Shown one piece after another: positions 1 through 8,626 of a stretch of DNA of 64,000 nucleotides. Each line of letters starts with the position of its first letter. The stretch's first letter is position 1. A model generated the notes under the pieces. It made no database searches. It was not told the origin of the DNA and saw nothing but the letters and a program-made list of their open reading frames with translations. Source of the stretch: Thermoleophilia bacterium (GTDB lineage Bacteria > Actinomycetota > Thermoleophilia > RBG-16-64-13). The translations under genes and the position numbers were made by a program. The DNA lies in the NCBI GenBank assembly GCA_026415615.1, contig JAOAGT010000001.1, positions 1 through 64,000 on the forward strand. Direction: 5' to 3'.

Positions 1-83
1 CCTTGGGCGAGGAGGTCTTCTACGATCTTAAGCGCCTCCTCTTCTTTCATGTCGGCCATGGCTTGGACGAGTTCGTGGGCCAT
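1..83 (-). CDS. Corrinoid (B12-binding) protein, N-terminal fragment
   Basis: This is the first 27 codons of a gene that runs leftward out of the window. It starts at an ATG at 83 preceded by a GGAG-type ribosome site. The peptide begins MAHELVQAMADMKEEEALKI and continues with VEDLLAQG. That pattern of helices is typical of the N-terminal cap of methyltransferase-associated corrinoid proteins (MtbC/MttC/MtmC type). Such proteins carry a methyl group on cobalamin between a substrate-specific methyltransferase and an acceptor. The gene is divergent from a GntR regulator, and a second corrinoid protein lies at 1261. The cobalamin-binding part lies outside the window, so the call rests on the cap sequence and context. 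Confidence 0.6.
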   Translation of the reverse strand, partial: MAHELVQAMADMKEEEALKIVEDLLAQ

Positions 84-247
84 CCAATACTCCTTTCGTA
101 GAACCCAAATCCCTGCACGTGCTACCCTGCTAGCCGGGCGTGCTCGACGACAAAAAGAACCGCGGCTTTGAGGACACACACGGCTTATGGGATGTGACCG
201 CTCTCTTAAGCACTATACAAGAACGACCTATGCGGCGCAACAAATTT

Positions 248-290
248 CTCTAGCTAACATGATAGTCTTGAACATATAAGACATCTAGAG
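248..290. promoter_or_regulatory. Inverted repeats in the GntR/corrinoid divergent promoter region
   Basis: Just before the GntR start an imperfect palindrome is visible: GTCTT at 265-269 and AAGAC at 278-282 with 8 nt between. It is nested inside CTCTAG (248-253) and CTAGAG (285-290). GntR regulators usually bind such two-fold sites and often control themselves and a divergent gene, so this is a candidate autoregulatory operator. No binding consensus can be assigned from sequence alone. Confidence 0.3.
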
Positions 291-297
291 GAGCGAT

Positions 298-1197
298 ATG
301 GCAGCGCGACGAGGCCCCAAATCAGACGGAAGCCGACAGGAGACGCCAAGGGCGCAACGACAGGCATCTCGGACACAACAGCATGGCTCTGGGGCGCGAC
401 AACGCGCATGTGGGGCACGTGCCGCACGGGTAGGGTCCGCAGCCAAGACATCAGGTCGAGCCGCCCAGATTGAAGAGGAGAAGACTTCTGACGGCGTTCC
501 AGTCTATCTGGAGATCGCTCGCGTCTTGGCGGATAGAGTGTCCAGTGGCAAGTATGCCCCCGGCAGCCGTTTACCTTCAGGAGCCGAGCTATGCGCGGAG
601 TTTGACGTAAGTCCTATGACTTTGCGCAGGGCTTTGGCGCGCCTCCAAAACCAGGGTCTTATTAAAGCTGTCCGCGGCAAGGGCACCTTTGTTCGGTCCC
701 CCAGCTTGGGAGACTCGCTTTTCCGGCTCGATCCTCTGTCTGGGCACTGGCTTGACGAATCGGCTGAGATACGTCTCCTGTCGGCAGCCATGACGAGGGC
801 CGACGAGAAAGTGGCCCGCATGCTTCAGATAAGAGTAAATGAGCGTGTAATCTTCATGCGGCGCCTGGTTCTTCACGACAATGTACCTGCCATGTACCAC
901 AGCGAGTACATCGTGTATGACCCGCGGCGGCCTCTGGTCGAGTCTCAGCTTAAGCTCACCTCCATGTCGGTGTTCCTGGATCCTGGGCGAGCACACAGTT
1001 TCCCTAGGGGAGAGTTGACTCTCACAGCTGTCACTTTAAGCGAAGAAGATGCACGTGTCCTCGGAGACCAAGCTGGGGCCTTGGCGCTTCGGCTCGAGCA
1101 CGTGTTTCAGGAGGCCGACGGCACGCCGATTAGTTGGGGCTGGTTCTTGCTGAAGGCGGAGCTTTTCCGGTTGCGCGCGCGTATAGGGCCGGACTAA
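298..1197 (+). CDS. GntR-family transcriptional regulator with UTRA domain
   Basis: A 299-residue HutC/FarR-type repressor. Residues 1-60 are basic and low in complexity (Arg, Gln, Ser, Gly), longer than usual for the family and probably disordered. Residues about 67-135 form the GntR winged helix, with the hallmark runs GSRLPSGAELCAEFDVSPMT and the wing GLIKAVRGKGTFV. The remaining residues match a UTRA effector domain. ATG 298 has a GAGGAG ribosome site. It heads a block with a corrinoid protein and two cyclase-family proteins and is divergent from another corrinoid protein, so it likely senses the substrate or product of that methyl-transfer or ring-opening route. The ligand cannot be predicted. 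Confidence 0.85.
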   Translation: MAARRGPKSDGSRQETPRAQRQASRTQQHGSGARQRACGARAARVGSAAKTSGRAAQIEEEKTSDGVPVYLEIARVLADRVSSGKYAPGSRLPSGAELCAEFDVSPMTLRRALARLQNQGLIKAVRGKGTFVRSPSLGDSLFRLDPLSGHWLDESAEIRLLSAAMTRADEKVARMLQIRVNERVIFMRRLVLHDNVPAMYHSEYIVYDPRRPLVESQLKLTSMSVFLDPGRAHSFPRGELTLTAVTLSEEDARVLGDQAGALALRLEHVFQEADGTPISWGWFLLKAELFRLRARIGPD

Positions 1198-1260
1198 GTG
1201 GGACCAGACTGCAGAAAGAGTTGAACCAGCACAGGCATTAACCAGCAACCTGGATAGAAC

Positions 1261-1929
1261 ATGAGCGGACTTGATGAGTTGCACGTAGCTTTCGTTGAGC
1301 TTGATGAAGATCGAACTTTGGATCTGACCCGTGAACTTCTTGAGCGGCAAGTGGCTGCTCCTTCGGCGATCCTGACAACCTGCCAGCAGGCTCTGCGGGT
1401 TGTGGGGGAGCGCTATGAGCGTCAGGAGTACTTCTTGTCTGCGCTGATCATGGCAGGCGAGCTTTTTAAGGAAGTGCTTGATCTTGTCCAGCCCACGGGT
1501 GAACCGCTGCTCTCATCGGACGAGCCGGTTGGGACTGCGGTGATTGGCACAGTGGCTGGCGATATACACGATATTGGCAAAAACATGTTCATAACCTCCT
1601 TGCAGAGCTTCGGTTTCCGCGTCATTGATCTGGGAGTGGATGTTGCGCCGGCCAAGTTCCTGGAAGAAGTCCGTCGGTCTAGGCCCGATATCGTGGGACT
1701 TTCTGGTCTGATCGCCCTAGCTGTAGAGAACATGAAACAGACCGTTGAGCTTCTGCGAGCGTACGAGCACGAGTTGGGATATCGGCTGCCAATAGTGCTT
1801 GGCGGCGCTGTAGTAAACGGCCGCGTCTGCCGCTACTGCGGAGCTGACTCCTGGAGCACCGACGCGATGGAGGGCGTGCGGATTTTTCAAAGACTGGTTC
1901 AGCACCAAAGCCGAGCAGCGGGTCGGTAA
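1261..1929 (+). CDS. Corrinoid protein, methyltransferase-associated
   Basis: A 222-residue cobalamin carrier of the MtaC/MtbC/MttC type. Residues 1-90 are the helical cap. From about residue 95 the Rossmann B12 domain carries the base-off signature AGDIHDIGKN, whose His replaces the lower axial ligand. A GLSGLIAL segment supplies the S-x-L motif and VLGGAVV the GG loop. Such proteins are methylated by a substrate-specific methyltransferase and demethylated by a second one, but neither enzyme is visible in this window. The gene sits 63 nt after the GntR regulator, probably co-transcribed. A CxxC (CRYC) near residue 191 is of unknown purpose. Substrate unknown. Confidence 0.85.
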   Translation: MSGLDELHVAFVELDEDRTLDLTRELLERQVAAPSAILTTCQQALRVVGERYERQEYFLSALIMAGELFKEVLDLVQPTGEPLLSSDEPVGTAVIGTVAGDIHDIGKNMFITSLQSFGFRVIDLGVDVAPAKFLEEVRRSRPDIVGLSGLIALAVENMKQTVELLRAYEHELGYRLPIVLGGAVVNGRVCRYCGADSWSTDAMEGVRIFQRLVQHQSRAAGR

Positions 1930-2054
1930 GGCTCGCTTTCTTGGGAGACAGCTTTTGGCCGTCGTTCTTTTGTTGCAGCCGCGTGTCGTTGATCTGCCCG
2001 CAGGTTTGTGGTCTTGTTTTGCCACTAGTGCGCAGGTGTATGGGAACAGCATGG

Positions 2055-2069
2055 TATAGTGATATCACT
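2055..2069. promoter_or_regulatory. Palindromic operator candidate upstream of the cyclase pair
   Basis: The perfect 12-bp palindrome AGTGATATCACT (2058-2069) overlaps a -10-like TATAGT at 2055-2060, about 50 nt before the first cyclase start. The 175-nt gap from 1930 to 2104 has no gene. A symmetric site on a core promoter is the usual arrangement for repression, and the GntR/UTRA protein at 298 is the obvious candidate. No clear -35 box was found. Confidence 0.4.
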
Positions 2070-2119
2070 TCGTGGTAATCATTGACCGAAAGATTCATTA
2101 ACCATTGGAGGGGGTGGGT

Positions 2120-2932
2120 ATGGCTAGTTCAGGAATAGTCAAAGACCCCTATTCAGGGCTATGCATGGTGGAGCTGAGTCACGAGTGGGATCAGCGTGCC
2201 CCCTCATACCCCGGACAGGCCGATGTGCGCATGGTCAGGGGAGTCAAGCATGCTCAGCATGGGGTGCTTGCCTGGCGAATCACGACAGTTATGCACACGG
2301 GCACGCACATGAATGCTCCCATCCACCTGATCCAAAAAGGGGCAGATCTTGCCAGCATTCCGCCTGAACGGTTCTTTGGTAATGGGGCAGTGCTAGATGT
2401 GCCAAAGAAAAACTGGGAGCTAATCACGGCTGCTGATCTCGAAAGGGCTAAGCCGGAGGTCCAAGACGGCGATATTGTAGTTATCGTGACCGGGTGGCAC
2501 CACAAGTACTCCGACAGTCTCGAATACTATGGCGAAGCTCCGGGTCTTTCCAGGGATGCAGCCGAGTGGCTGGTGTCCAAGAACCCCAAGTTGGTTGCAA
2601 TAGACACCCCATTTATTGACCATCCGCTTGCCACTTCGATGGGACCCCATCGCGGCGGCCCGCAGATGAAGAGACTGGCAGCCGAATACACCAAGGCAAC
2701 CGGTTTGGATCCGAAGGTTGAACACCCTGAGTGGAATGTGGCCCACCGCATCCTGTTGGGGGCTGGCATTCCCACCATTGAGCAAGTGGGAGGCGATGTT
2801 GACCTCGTGGTAGGCAAGAGGGTGACTCTGGTGGCTGCACCATGGAAATTTGCTCATGGAGACGCCTGCCAGGTGCGTTTTGTGGCCATGTTTGATCCCA
2901 GCGGCCAGTGTCGAATCGAACCTGGTTTGTGA
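2120..2932 (+). CDS. Cyclase-family (kynurenine formamidase-like) metal hydrolase, copy 1
   Basis: A 270-residue member of the cyclase/KynB superfamily (Pfam 'Cyclase', PF04199), whose members hydrolyse amides or lactones or act in ring opening and closing. ATG 2120 is preferred over the in-frame TTG at 2105 because GGAGGGGG lies just upstream. The family metal motif HxGTHxDxPxH appears as HTGTHMNAPIH, with Asn in place of the usual Asp ligand, so metal binding may differ. The rest of the family core (FFGNGAVLDVP, DIVVIVTGWH, DHPLATSMGP) is present. It is followed after 27 nt by a clear paralogue, suggesting a hetero-oligomer or two linked steps. The substrate is unknown. The link to corrinoid methyl transfer rests on neighbourhood only. 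Confidence 0.75.
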   Translation: MASSGIVKDPYSGLCMVELSHEWDQRAPSYPGQADVRMVRGVKHAQHGVLAWRITTVMHTGTHMNAPIHLIQKGADLASIPPERFFGNGAVLDVPKKNWELITAADLERAKPEVQDGDIVVIVTGWHHKYSDSLEYYGEAPGLSRDAAEWLVSKNPKLVAIDTPFIDHPLATSMGPHRGGPQMKRLAAEYTKATGLDPKVEHPEWNVAHRILLGAGIPTIEQVGGDVDLVVGKRVTLVAAPWKFAHGDACQVRFVAMFDPSGQCRIEPGL

Positions 2933-2959
2933 TCTTCCCGGGGAAGAAAGGAAGCGCAG

Positions 2960-3742
2960 ATGGGCCTGAAGATATACGATCTAAGTCACGTTTTTACGCA
3001 GTTCATGCCAGAATGGCCTTCCTCGCCGAGCGTTGACATCGACATAGACAAGTTTCATGCTCGTGACGGCGTTTACCAAGTGCAGTGGGAAGGCATTATG
3101 CATCGGTGCACACACATGGACGCACCTCTGCACGTGACTGAGAACACGCCCAGCATCAACGACTACCCTCTGTGGCGGTTCTTTGGCACCGGAGTGGTAG
3201 TTTCAATTCCCAAGGGTAAGTGGGGAGTAATAACTGTCGAGGATTTAGAGAACGCTCGTCCTGAAATTAGAGAGGGCGACATTGTAGTCATTAACACCGG
3301 CCAGCATCATCTCTGGGGAGACACAGATGAGTACTTTGCGTACGGATGCGGGATGTCTCCCGAGGGGGCAGAGTGGCTGGTTAACAAGAAGGTCAAGATG
3401 GTCGCTTACGGCTGCCAAGCGAACGACCATCCTTTGGCCACTAAGATGGTAGACCACGGACTTGGTCCGACACACCCGCACCTAATTGCGGAGTATAAGG
3501 CACTGATGGGCCGAGATCCGCTTGAGGATTTCCCGTTATGGGAGCCTGCTCACAAAATACTTATGTGCAAGGGTGGGATTCCCGGTATCGAAAACGCAGG
3601 TGGCCAGCTTGATGAGGTGACGGGCAAGCGCTGCACGCTCATGGCGTTCCCTTGGCGGTGGGTAGGGGGTGACGGTTGCATCGTGCGCCTGCTTGCCATC
3701 GTCGATCCGGAGCAGACGTTCCGGTTTGAGAAAGGTGAGTAG
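2960..3742 (+). CDS. Cyclase-family (kynurenine formamidase-like) metal hydrolase, copy 2
   Basis: A 260-residue paralogue of the preceding gene, with a GGAAG ribosome site before ATG 2960. Matching blocks include the FFGTGVV stretch, EGDIVVINTGQHH and NDHPLATKM. Its metal motif reads HRCTHMDAPLH: the Asp ligand is kept, but the usual Gly is Cys. The two neighbours therefore deviate at different positions of the same motif. A strong terminator follows directly, so this is the last gene of the corrinoid/cyclase unit. The function class is confident. The reaction is not. Confidence 0.75.
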   Translation: MGLKIYDLSHVFTQFMPEWPSSPSVDIDIDKFHARDGVYQVQWEGIMHRCTHMDAPLHVTENTPSINDYPLWRFFGTGVVVSIPKGKWGVITVEDLENARPEIREGDIVVINTGQHHLWGDTDEYFAYGCGMSPEGAEWLVNKKVKMVAYGCQANDHPLATKMVDHGLGPTHPHLIAEYKALMGRDPLEDFPLWEPAHKILMCKGGIPGIENAGGQLDEVTGKRCTLMAFPWRWVGGDGCIVRLLAIVDPEQTFRFEKGE

Positions 3743-3753
3743 TCCGAGTAGAA

Positions 3754-3797
3754 GCGCGGGGCCGCCGAGGTTATGCTCGGCGGCCCCGCGCAACTTT
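3754..3797. terminator. Strong bidirectional terminator hairpin
   Basis: A perfect 16-bp stem pairs 3754-3769 with 3776-3791 around a 6-nt loop (GTTATG). It is followed by a short T run on the + strand (AACTTTTTCC). It lies between the converging cyclase gene (+) and the foldase gene (-) and can serve both. Confidence 0.85.
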
Positions 3798-3833
3798 TTC
3801 CACCCTTTTCTCGAGATTTCTGCTGTGGCTCAG

Positions 3834-4997
3834 TTACGGCTGGGTTGCTTTGGTGGTTGTTGTCTCTAAGCCTGAGCTACTAGTAGTAGCGCTTGGCTCT
3901 GTTGCTGCACTGCTGCTGGTGGTAGAGGTAGCCTCGGTGGTAGTGGTCGTGGGCTGCATATCTTCCCGATAGGTGACACCGATTTCCTGTTTGGTTTGCT
4001 CAAGCCACTGCCGCCAGGCTTCTGCTTTCTTCTGCTCAAGTAGGGTAGCCTTAATGGTGTCCTTTACTTCTTCAAGCGCAAGCTGATGGGCCTCGTCAAT
4101 GGCAGTGACCTGGATGATATGGTACCCGTACGACGTTCTAACAGGCTGCGAGATCTCATTTACTGCAAGGGAGAAAACTGCCTCCTCAAACTCAGGGACC
4201 ATCTCCCCTGTCTTTATCGCTCCCAACTCTCCGCCGTTGTTTGCTGTTCCCGGGTCATCGGAGTACCTGGCGGCAAGCTCCTTCCAGTCTCCTCCCGCTA
4301 CGAGAAGAGCGCGCACCTTCTTGGCGGTGGCTAGCGCCTTTTCCCAGTCGGCATCTGTGGGTTGACCGGTGGTTGAAGTAGTGCTGGCCGAGCTTGTGCC
4401 AGAGGTGGCGTCGTTGGTTTCCTTGCCGTCAGGGGCGATGAGAATGTGCCTGGCTGTGCGCGTCTCTTCTACATAGAAATCAGTCTTGTGTGCTTCGTAG
4501 TAAGCCTGAATTTCTTCCTCGGGTACCTCGGTTATTCCTTGTGTGACCTTCTCATACACCTTCTGGAGAAGCATGGACTCCTTGTAGGTCGTCTCAAGGT
4601 CCTCCAAGGTCATGCCTCTTGCTTTCAGGTCTTCTTCAAAAGCGTCCTTGTCTCCGTTGAAGTATAGCTGGACGATGTTATCCAGCTCTTCTTGGAGCTC
4701 GTCATCAGTAACAGACACTCCCAGAGCGTTTGCTTTTTGGCTCGCAATCTCATACGTCACCAGATAGTCAAGTACCTGCGTCCGAAAACTGTTCCATACA
4801 TCCTCGCCTGCCTCTTCTGTCAGACCGTATTGGGAGGCAAAGCTTTTGACCCGCTTCTCGAAATCTTTTTCACTGATGGCTTTGTCTCCCACCTTTGCTA
4901 CGGCGTCGCCTGGCAGGTCGCCTCCACACCCGGCCAGGCCGACGACAGAGCCGAGCAACGCCAGGAAAAGAAAACAGGCCAAGATCTTGTGTTTCAC
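3834..4997 (-). CDS. Parvulin-type peptidyl-prolyl isomerase lipoprotein (SurA/PrsA-like)
   Basis: A 387-residue exported foldase. The signal peptide ends in the lipobox LAGC, so it should be lipid-anchored outside the membrane. A SurA-like helical N-terminal region (about residues 30-170) precedes a parvulin domain that opens with TARHILIAP and closes with SYGYHIIQVTAID. An insert of about 30 Ser/Thr-rich residues sits inside the parvulin domain after its first strand, which is unusual, and the C-terminal tail is a Thr/Ser-rich stretch. GTG 4997 is chosen because a GCGAGG site lies 5 nt away; a GTG two codons earlier (5003) is possible. The protein probably helps fold exported proteins such as the neighbouring surface subtilase. 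Confidence 0.85.
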   Translation of the reverse strand: MKHKILACFLFLALLGSVVGLAGCGGDLPGDAVAKVGDKAISEKDFEKRVKSFASQYGLTEEAGEDVWNSFRTQVLDYLVTYEIASQKANALGVSVTDDELQEELDNIVQLYFNGDKDAFEEDLKARGMTLEDLETTYKESMLLQKVYEKVTQGITEVPEEEIQAYYEAHKTDFYVEETRTARHILIAPDGKETNDATSGTSSASTTSTTGQPTDADWEKALATAKKVRALLVAGGDWKELAARYSDDPGTANNGGELGAIKTGEMVPEFEEAVFSLAVNEISQPVRTSYGYHIIQVTAIDEAHQLALEEVKDTIKATLLEQKKAEAWRQWLEQTKQEIGVTYREDMQPTTTTTEATSTTSSSAATEPSATTSSSGLETTTTKATQP

Positions 4998-5099
4998 GAG
5001 CACCTCGCTTGGTTTTGCCTAAGATAGTAGTTACCGAGTATAGCCGGAAGCGCATAAGAATGCTGTAATGCGTGCAGATGCTTCAACTCAACGCAGTGG

Positions 5100-6608
5100 G
5101 TGAGCCACGTGGTGCAAGACGACCCCAAAACCGCACCTGGTGCGGACATGCTAAAGCAGCGCCGCTATACACGGCGTGAGTTTCTGAAGCTGGCAGCTAG
5201 GGTGATCGGAGGGGTAGGCCTGCTGGGAGGCGGGCTAGGTGCGTTCCTAGGTGCCTGCGGGCGCAGGAGCGAGACCGCAAATACTGTGGCCACCGTGCCG
5301 CACAGCCCTACTTCGTCAGAGTCTTCCACTACCGTTGCGCCAACCACTTCGACGGCTGTATCGGCTGCTCCCGAAAAGGGTCGGGCGCTTCGCATCGGTG
5401 TAGTGACCGCTACTTCGGGCCCTCTCGCGTTTTTTGGTAAAGCCGATGCTTGGTGGATGTCCAACATAGAGGCTGCCTTGCCAGACGGATTGCTTTGCGG
5501 CGACAACAGATTACATCCAGTTAGATTCCTAACCTGGGAGTGCCGTTCTAGGGCTGAGCTTGCGCGGGAGGGTGCAACCTACCTCATTTCGGAAGCGGGC
5601 GTAGACGTACTGCTCTGCACCGGCGGGCTGGAGGTGGTAAACGCGGTTGCCAACGAGTCAGAAAGGCTTCTTTGCCCGTGTCTTGCAAACTTTGTGGAGT
5701 GGAAGGGATTTGCTCTGCGCGAGGGAGTGCCTGACAGGCCGCTTAAGTTCAGCTATGCGCACGCTTTCTCTGTGCAACACGTGATGATGGCGTTTATCGC
5801 CGTGTGGGAGAAAGTCTTGACTAATCGCAAAGTGGGCGTGGTGGTGCCGGACACCCCGGAGGGCAAGTTCTGGACAGATGAAGCCACGGGACTTGGGGCT
5901 GAAGCAGCCAAGAAAGGTTACGAGGTAATAATGCCGGAGCCATACTCATTGCCCTGCGCGGAGTTCTCTTCGTACATCGAAGAGTTTGCAAAGAACGGCT
6001 GCGAGATTTGCTGCGCTGTCATGCCTCTGCCAGAGTTTGCCAACTTCTGGCGTCAAGCTGAGAAGAAGAAATATCGACCAAAGGTCGTAACAGTTCGCGA
6101 AGCGCTCTTTTCGCCTCATGTTGGGGAGGCGCTCGGATCTCGGGCTCTGGGTCTTACCGGTGAGGCTCTGTGGCTTCCTGACTGGCCCTATAGCGATTTC
6201 ATTACTGGCAGGACCTGTCGCCAACTAGCCGAAGATTACATGCGTAAGATTGGCGATCATTGGACCCCAGCCATTGGCGCGTATGCTCGCTTTGAGTGGG
6301 CTGCCCAAGTGTGGCGGACAGTGAAAGACATAGACAGTAAGAGAGAGTTCCTGGAACGGCTCAAGGAAACCAGAGCAATGACATGCCTTGGGACAATTGA
6401 CCTTTCACAGGCGGTAACGAGCGATGCCACATCCGGGCAGCTTACTTCGGGAGCGCGTCCTGCTGAGACTGTGTACCTTGCCCCGGTGGCGGCTGTGCAG
6501 TGGACCAAGGCTGGTCGTTCCGACATCCGACCGGTCCAGGTCTATGCGATTGGGCATCCAGAGCTGGCGCCGAGCATCCCGGTACAACCTATGGAGTATG
6601 TGACTTGA
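5100..6608 (+). CDS. Tat-exported substrate-binding lipoprotein (Leu/Ile/Val or amide-type)
   Basis: A 502-residue type I periplasmic-binding-fold protein. The N-terminus has a twin-arginine signal (TRREFLK near residue 21), a hydrophobic stretch and a lipobox-like LGAC, then a Thr/Ser linker. The mature part starts GRALRIGVVTATSGPLAFFG, the pattern of branched-chain amino acid or urea/amide ABC binding proteins. No ABC permease or ATPase for this family lies nearby, so it is an orphan binding protein, perhaps with a sensory role or a distant transporter. GTG 5100 is taken as the start; ATG 5148 would also keep the Tat motif, and neither has a strong ribosome site. Its stop overlaps the start of the subtilase gene. 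Confidence 0.75.
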   Translation: MSHVVQDDPKTAPGADMLKQRRYTRREFLKLAARVIGGVGLLGGGLGAFLGACGRRSETANTVATVPHSPTSSESSTTVAPTTSTAVSAAPEKGRALRIGVVTATSGPLAFFGKADAWWMSNIEAALPDGLLCGDNRLHPVRFLTWECRSRAELAREGATYLISEAGVDVLLCTGGLEVVNAVANESERLLCPCLANFVEWKGFALREGVPDRPLKFSYAHAFSVQHVMMAFIAVWEKVLTNRKVGVVVPDTPEGKFWTDEATGLGAEAAKKGYEVIMPEPYSLPCAEFSSYIEEFAKNGCEICCAVMPLPEFANFWRQAEKKKYRPKVVTVREALFSPHVGEALGSRALGLTGEALWLPDWPYSDFITGRTCRQLAEDYMRKIGDHWTPAIGAYARFEWAAQVWRTVKDIDSKREFLERLKETRAMTCLGTIDLSQAVTSDATSGQLTSGARPAETVYLAPVAAVQWTKAGRSDIRPVQVYAIGHPELAPSIPVQPMEYVT

Positions 6609-8614
6609 GCAATCCGGTCAAGACAAAAGTCCCGGCTCCGTACTCGGCAGGAGGAGCGATTCTGCTGGTCGTCTTGTTTGTCGCCGCACTGGTTGCCTGC
6701 TCAGGCGGCTCAGGGGCAACAGCGGCTGTAGATTATCCGGGACGGCTTATTGGCGACACCGAGCTTGTTGCTGGCGGGAATGCCCAAGTCGGGGATGTCG
6801 AGTGTCAAGGCCTTATCGCCATCAAGCTGGCTTCTGGGACTCGTTTGCACACTGCACCTGACGGAAATCTCGTAGTGGTAGGGCCGGATGGTCCCATTCC
6901 TGATGTAACACCCGCGTCCGAGAAGCTCGCTCCGAAAGTCCGGCTCAGGGTAAAGGCAGTGCTCGCAGACACCGGCATCTACATACTTGAGCCGTGTGGC
7001 GATGGGGCATCCGTTGGCACTGGCTCGGAACTGCGCGCTGCGTTGGAGGTCTTGCAGTCGATGCCAGGGGTCGAATGGGCCGAATTGAACAGTCCGCTTG
7101 AAGCCTGTCTTGTGCCAAACGACCCGTACTATCTTCCTGGGGGTCTAACCTCGATCGGCCAGTGGTATCTGCGGCGGACCGGCTATCCCAGCGCGTGGGA
7201 CATTACAACCGGGTCCAAGGAAGTGGTGCTGGCAGTTCTGGATACCGGGCTGAACACGGCCGTGCCCGACTTTGCTGGGAGGGTGGTGTCTCCTTATAGC
7301 ATGATCGATGAGAGTTCGGCGTGGCCGTCGTGGCGCGACAATAGGGGGCACGGCACGGCTGTAGCGGGAGTGGCGGTGGCTCAAGGGAACAACTTGCAGG
7401 GGATTGCCGGCGCCGCGTGGAACGTGGGCATCATGCCCGTCAAGATTTCGGATCAGGGAGAATCAGACACCATCACACTAGCTCGGGCGATGCAGTATGC
7501 GGTGGATAACGGAGCAGACGTTATAAACATCAGCTTCGCAAGTCCTCCAACCGAAGCAAAAGATCCTCCCAAGACGCTGGTTGCCGCGGTGCAGTACGCT
7601 TCCGATCGCGGCGTACTTGTAGTGGCGGCTGCTGGCAACGATGGAGCCCAGGCCGTGGCTTACCCCGCTGCTCTTCCATCGGTCATAGCTGTCGGCGCCA
7701 CTGATCTGACGGACGGCCTTCTTGCAGACGCTGATGCTGCTTCAAACACCGGCGACAACCTGGACGTGGTTGCGCCTGGCAAGAGCATACTCACCTATGA
7801 CGGGCAGAGCAGCACGTCGGTCGGCTATTTCAAGGGCACCTCACTAGCTGCTCCGCTGGTTTCAGGGCTGGCGGCTCTTATGTTGTCCGCCAACACCCGC
7901 TTGTCTGCTAGGGACGTGGGCCAGCTGCTTACTGCTGCCGCTGATGACCTGGGGGCGCCTGGCTGGGACAAGGCTTTTGGCTGGGGAATTATCGACGCTG
8001 CCGAGGCGGTACAAGAAGCTACGCGTTTCCAAGGAAGCACAACTACTACCACAGCAGGCGCTTCGCGTTTTAAAGATGTATCTGCCGCCACAACTCCGTA
8101 CTGGCTCGAGATAGAGCATCTGGCTTCGTTAGGCGTGGTTTCAGGCTCTGCGGGCCTTTTTCGGCCCAACGATCCTTTGTTGCGTCAGCAATTTGCCAAG
8201 ATGATCGTCTTGGCGGTGGGCTTTCCGGTTAGCACCCAAGATCTTTGCCCGTTTAGCGATGTCCCCTTGAGTCAGGGAGAAGAGCTTTACCCGGATCACT
8301 ATATCGCCGTTGCGTATGCGCGGGGCCTTGTTAGGGGAGTGGACTTGACCCATTTTGCGCCCTACCGAACTCTCACTAGGGCACAGCTTGTGACTATGGT
8401 TGTGCGGGCTGCCGGGCTGGTAAGTCCTCCTCCCGAGTATCAGTGTAGACTTGTACCTAGTCAGTTTCCTTCTATGGAGCACTATGAAAATGCCTGCAAG
8501 GCGGCATACGCAGGAATTCTGGGGCGTCTAGTTGGAGTTGACGCGTCGTACAATTTCGGCGCGCCGGCTTCCCGGGGGGAAGCCTGCGCGCTTCTGTATG
8601 CACTAATACGGTAA
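6605..8614 (+). CDS. Subtilisin-like (S8) serine protease with C-terminal SLH repeats
   Basis: A 669-residue surface protease. TTG 6605 overlaps the preceding stop (TTGA), implying translational coupling. A signal or anchor segment ends in LVAC. Residues about 110-185 look like a propeptide. The catalytic triad is clear: Asp about 213 (VLDTG), His about 249 (RGHGTAVAG) and Ser about 413 (GTSLAAP). After a Thr-rich linker, two S-layer homology repeats follow (RFKDV... and PFSDV...TRAQLVTMVVRAAG), with a weaker third at the end (GAPASRGEACALLYALIR). SLH repeats usually hold proteins to secondary cell-wall polymers. Combining a possible lipid anchor with SLH repeats is odd and suggests tight surface retention. 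The target substrate is unknown. Confidence 0.88.
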   Translation: MSNPVKTKVPAPYSAGGAILLVVLFVAALVACSGGSGATAAVDYPGRLIGDTELVAGGNAQVGDVECQGLIAIKLASGTRLHTAPDGNLVVVGPDGPIPDVTPASEKLAPKVRLRVKAVLADTGIYILEPCGDGASVGTGSELRAALEVLQSMPGVEWAELNSPLEACLVPNDPYYLPGGLTSIGQWYLRRTGYPSAWDITTGSKEVVLAVLDTGLNTAVPDFAGRVVSPYSMIDESSAWPSWRDNRGHGTAVAGVAVAQGNNLQGIAGAAWNVGIMPVKISDQGESDTITLARAMQYAVDNGADVINISFASPPTEAKDPPKTLVAAVQYASDRGVLVVAAAGNDGAQAVAYPAALPSVIAVGATDLTDGLLADADAASNTGDNLDVVAPGKSILTYDGQSSTSVGYFKGTSLAAPLVSGLAALMLSANTRLSARDVGQLLTAAADDLGAPGWDKAFGWGIIDAAEAVQEATRFQGSTTTTTAGASRFKDVSAATTPYWLEIEHLASLGVVSGSAGLFRPNDPLLRQQFAKMIVLAVGFPVSTQDLCPFSDVPLSQGEELYPDHYIAVAYARGLVRGVDLTHFAPYRTLTRAQLVTMVVRAAGLVSPPPEYQCRLVPSQFPSMEHYENACKAAYAGILGRLVGVDASYNFGAPASRGEACALLYALIR

Positions 8615-8626
8615 AGGGCCACAACA

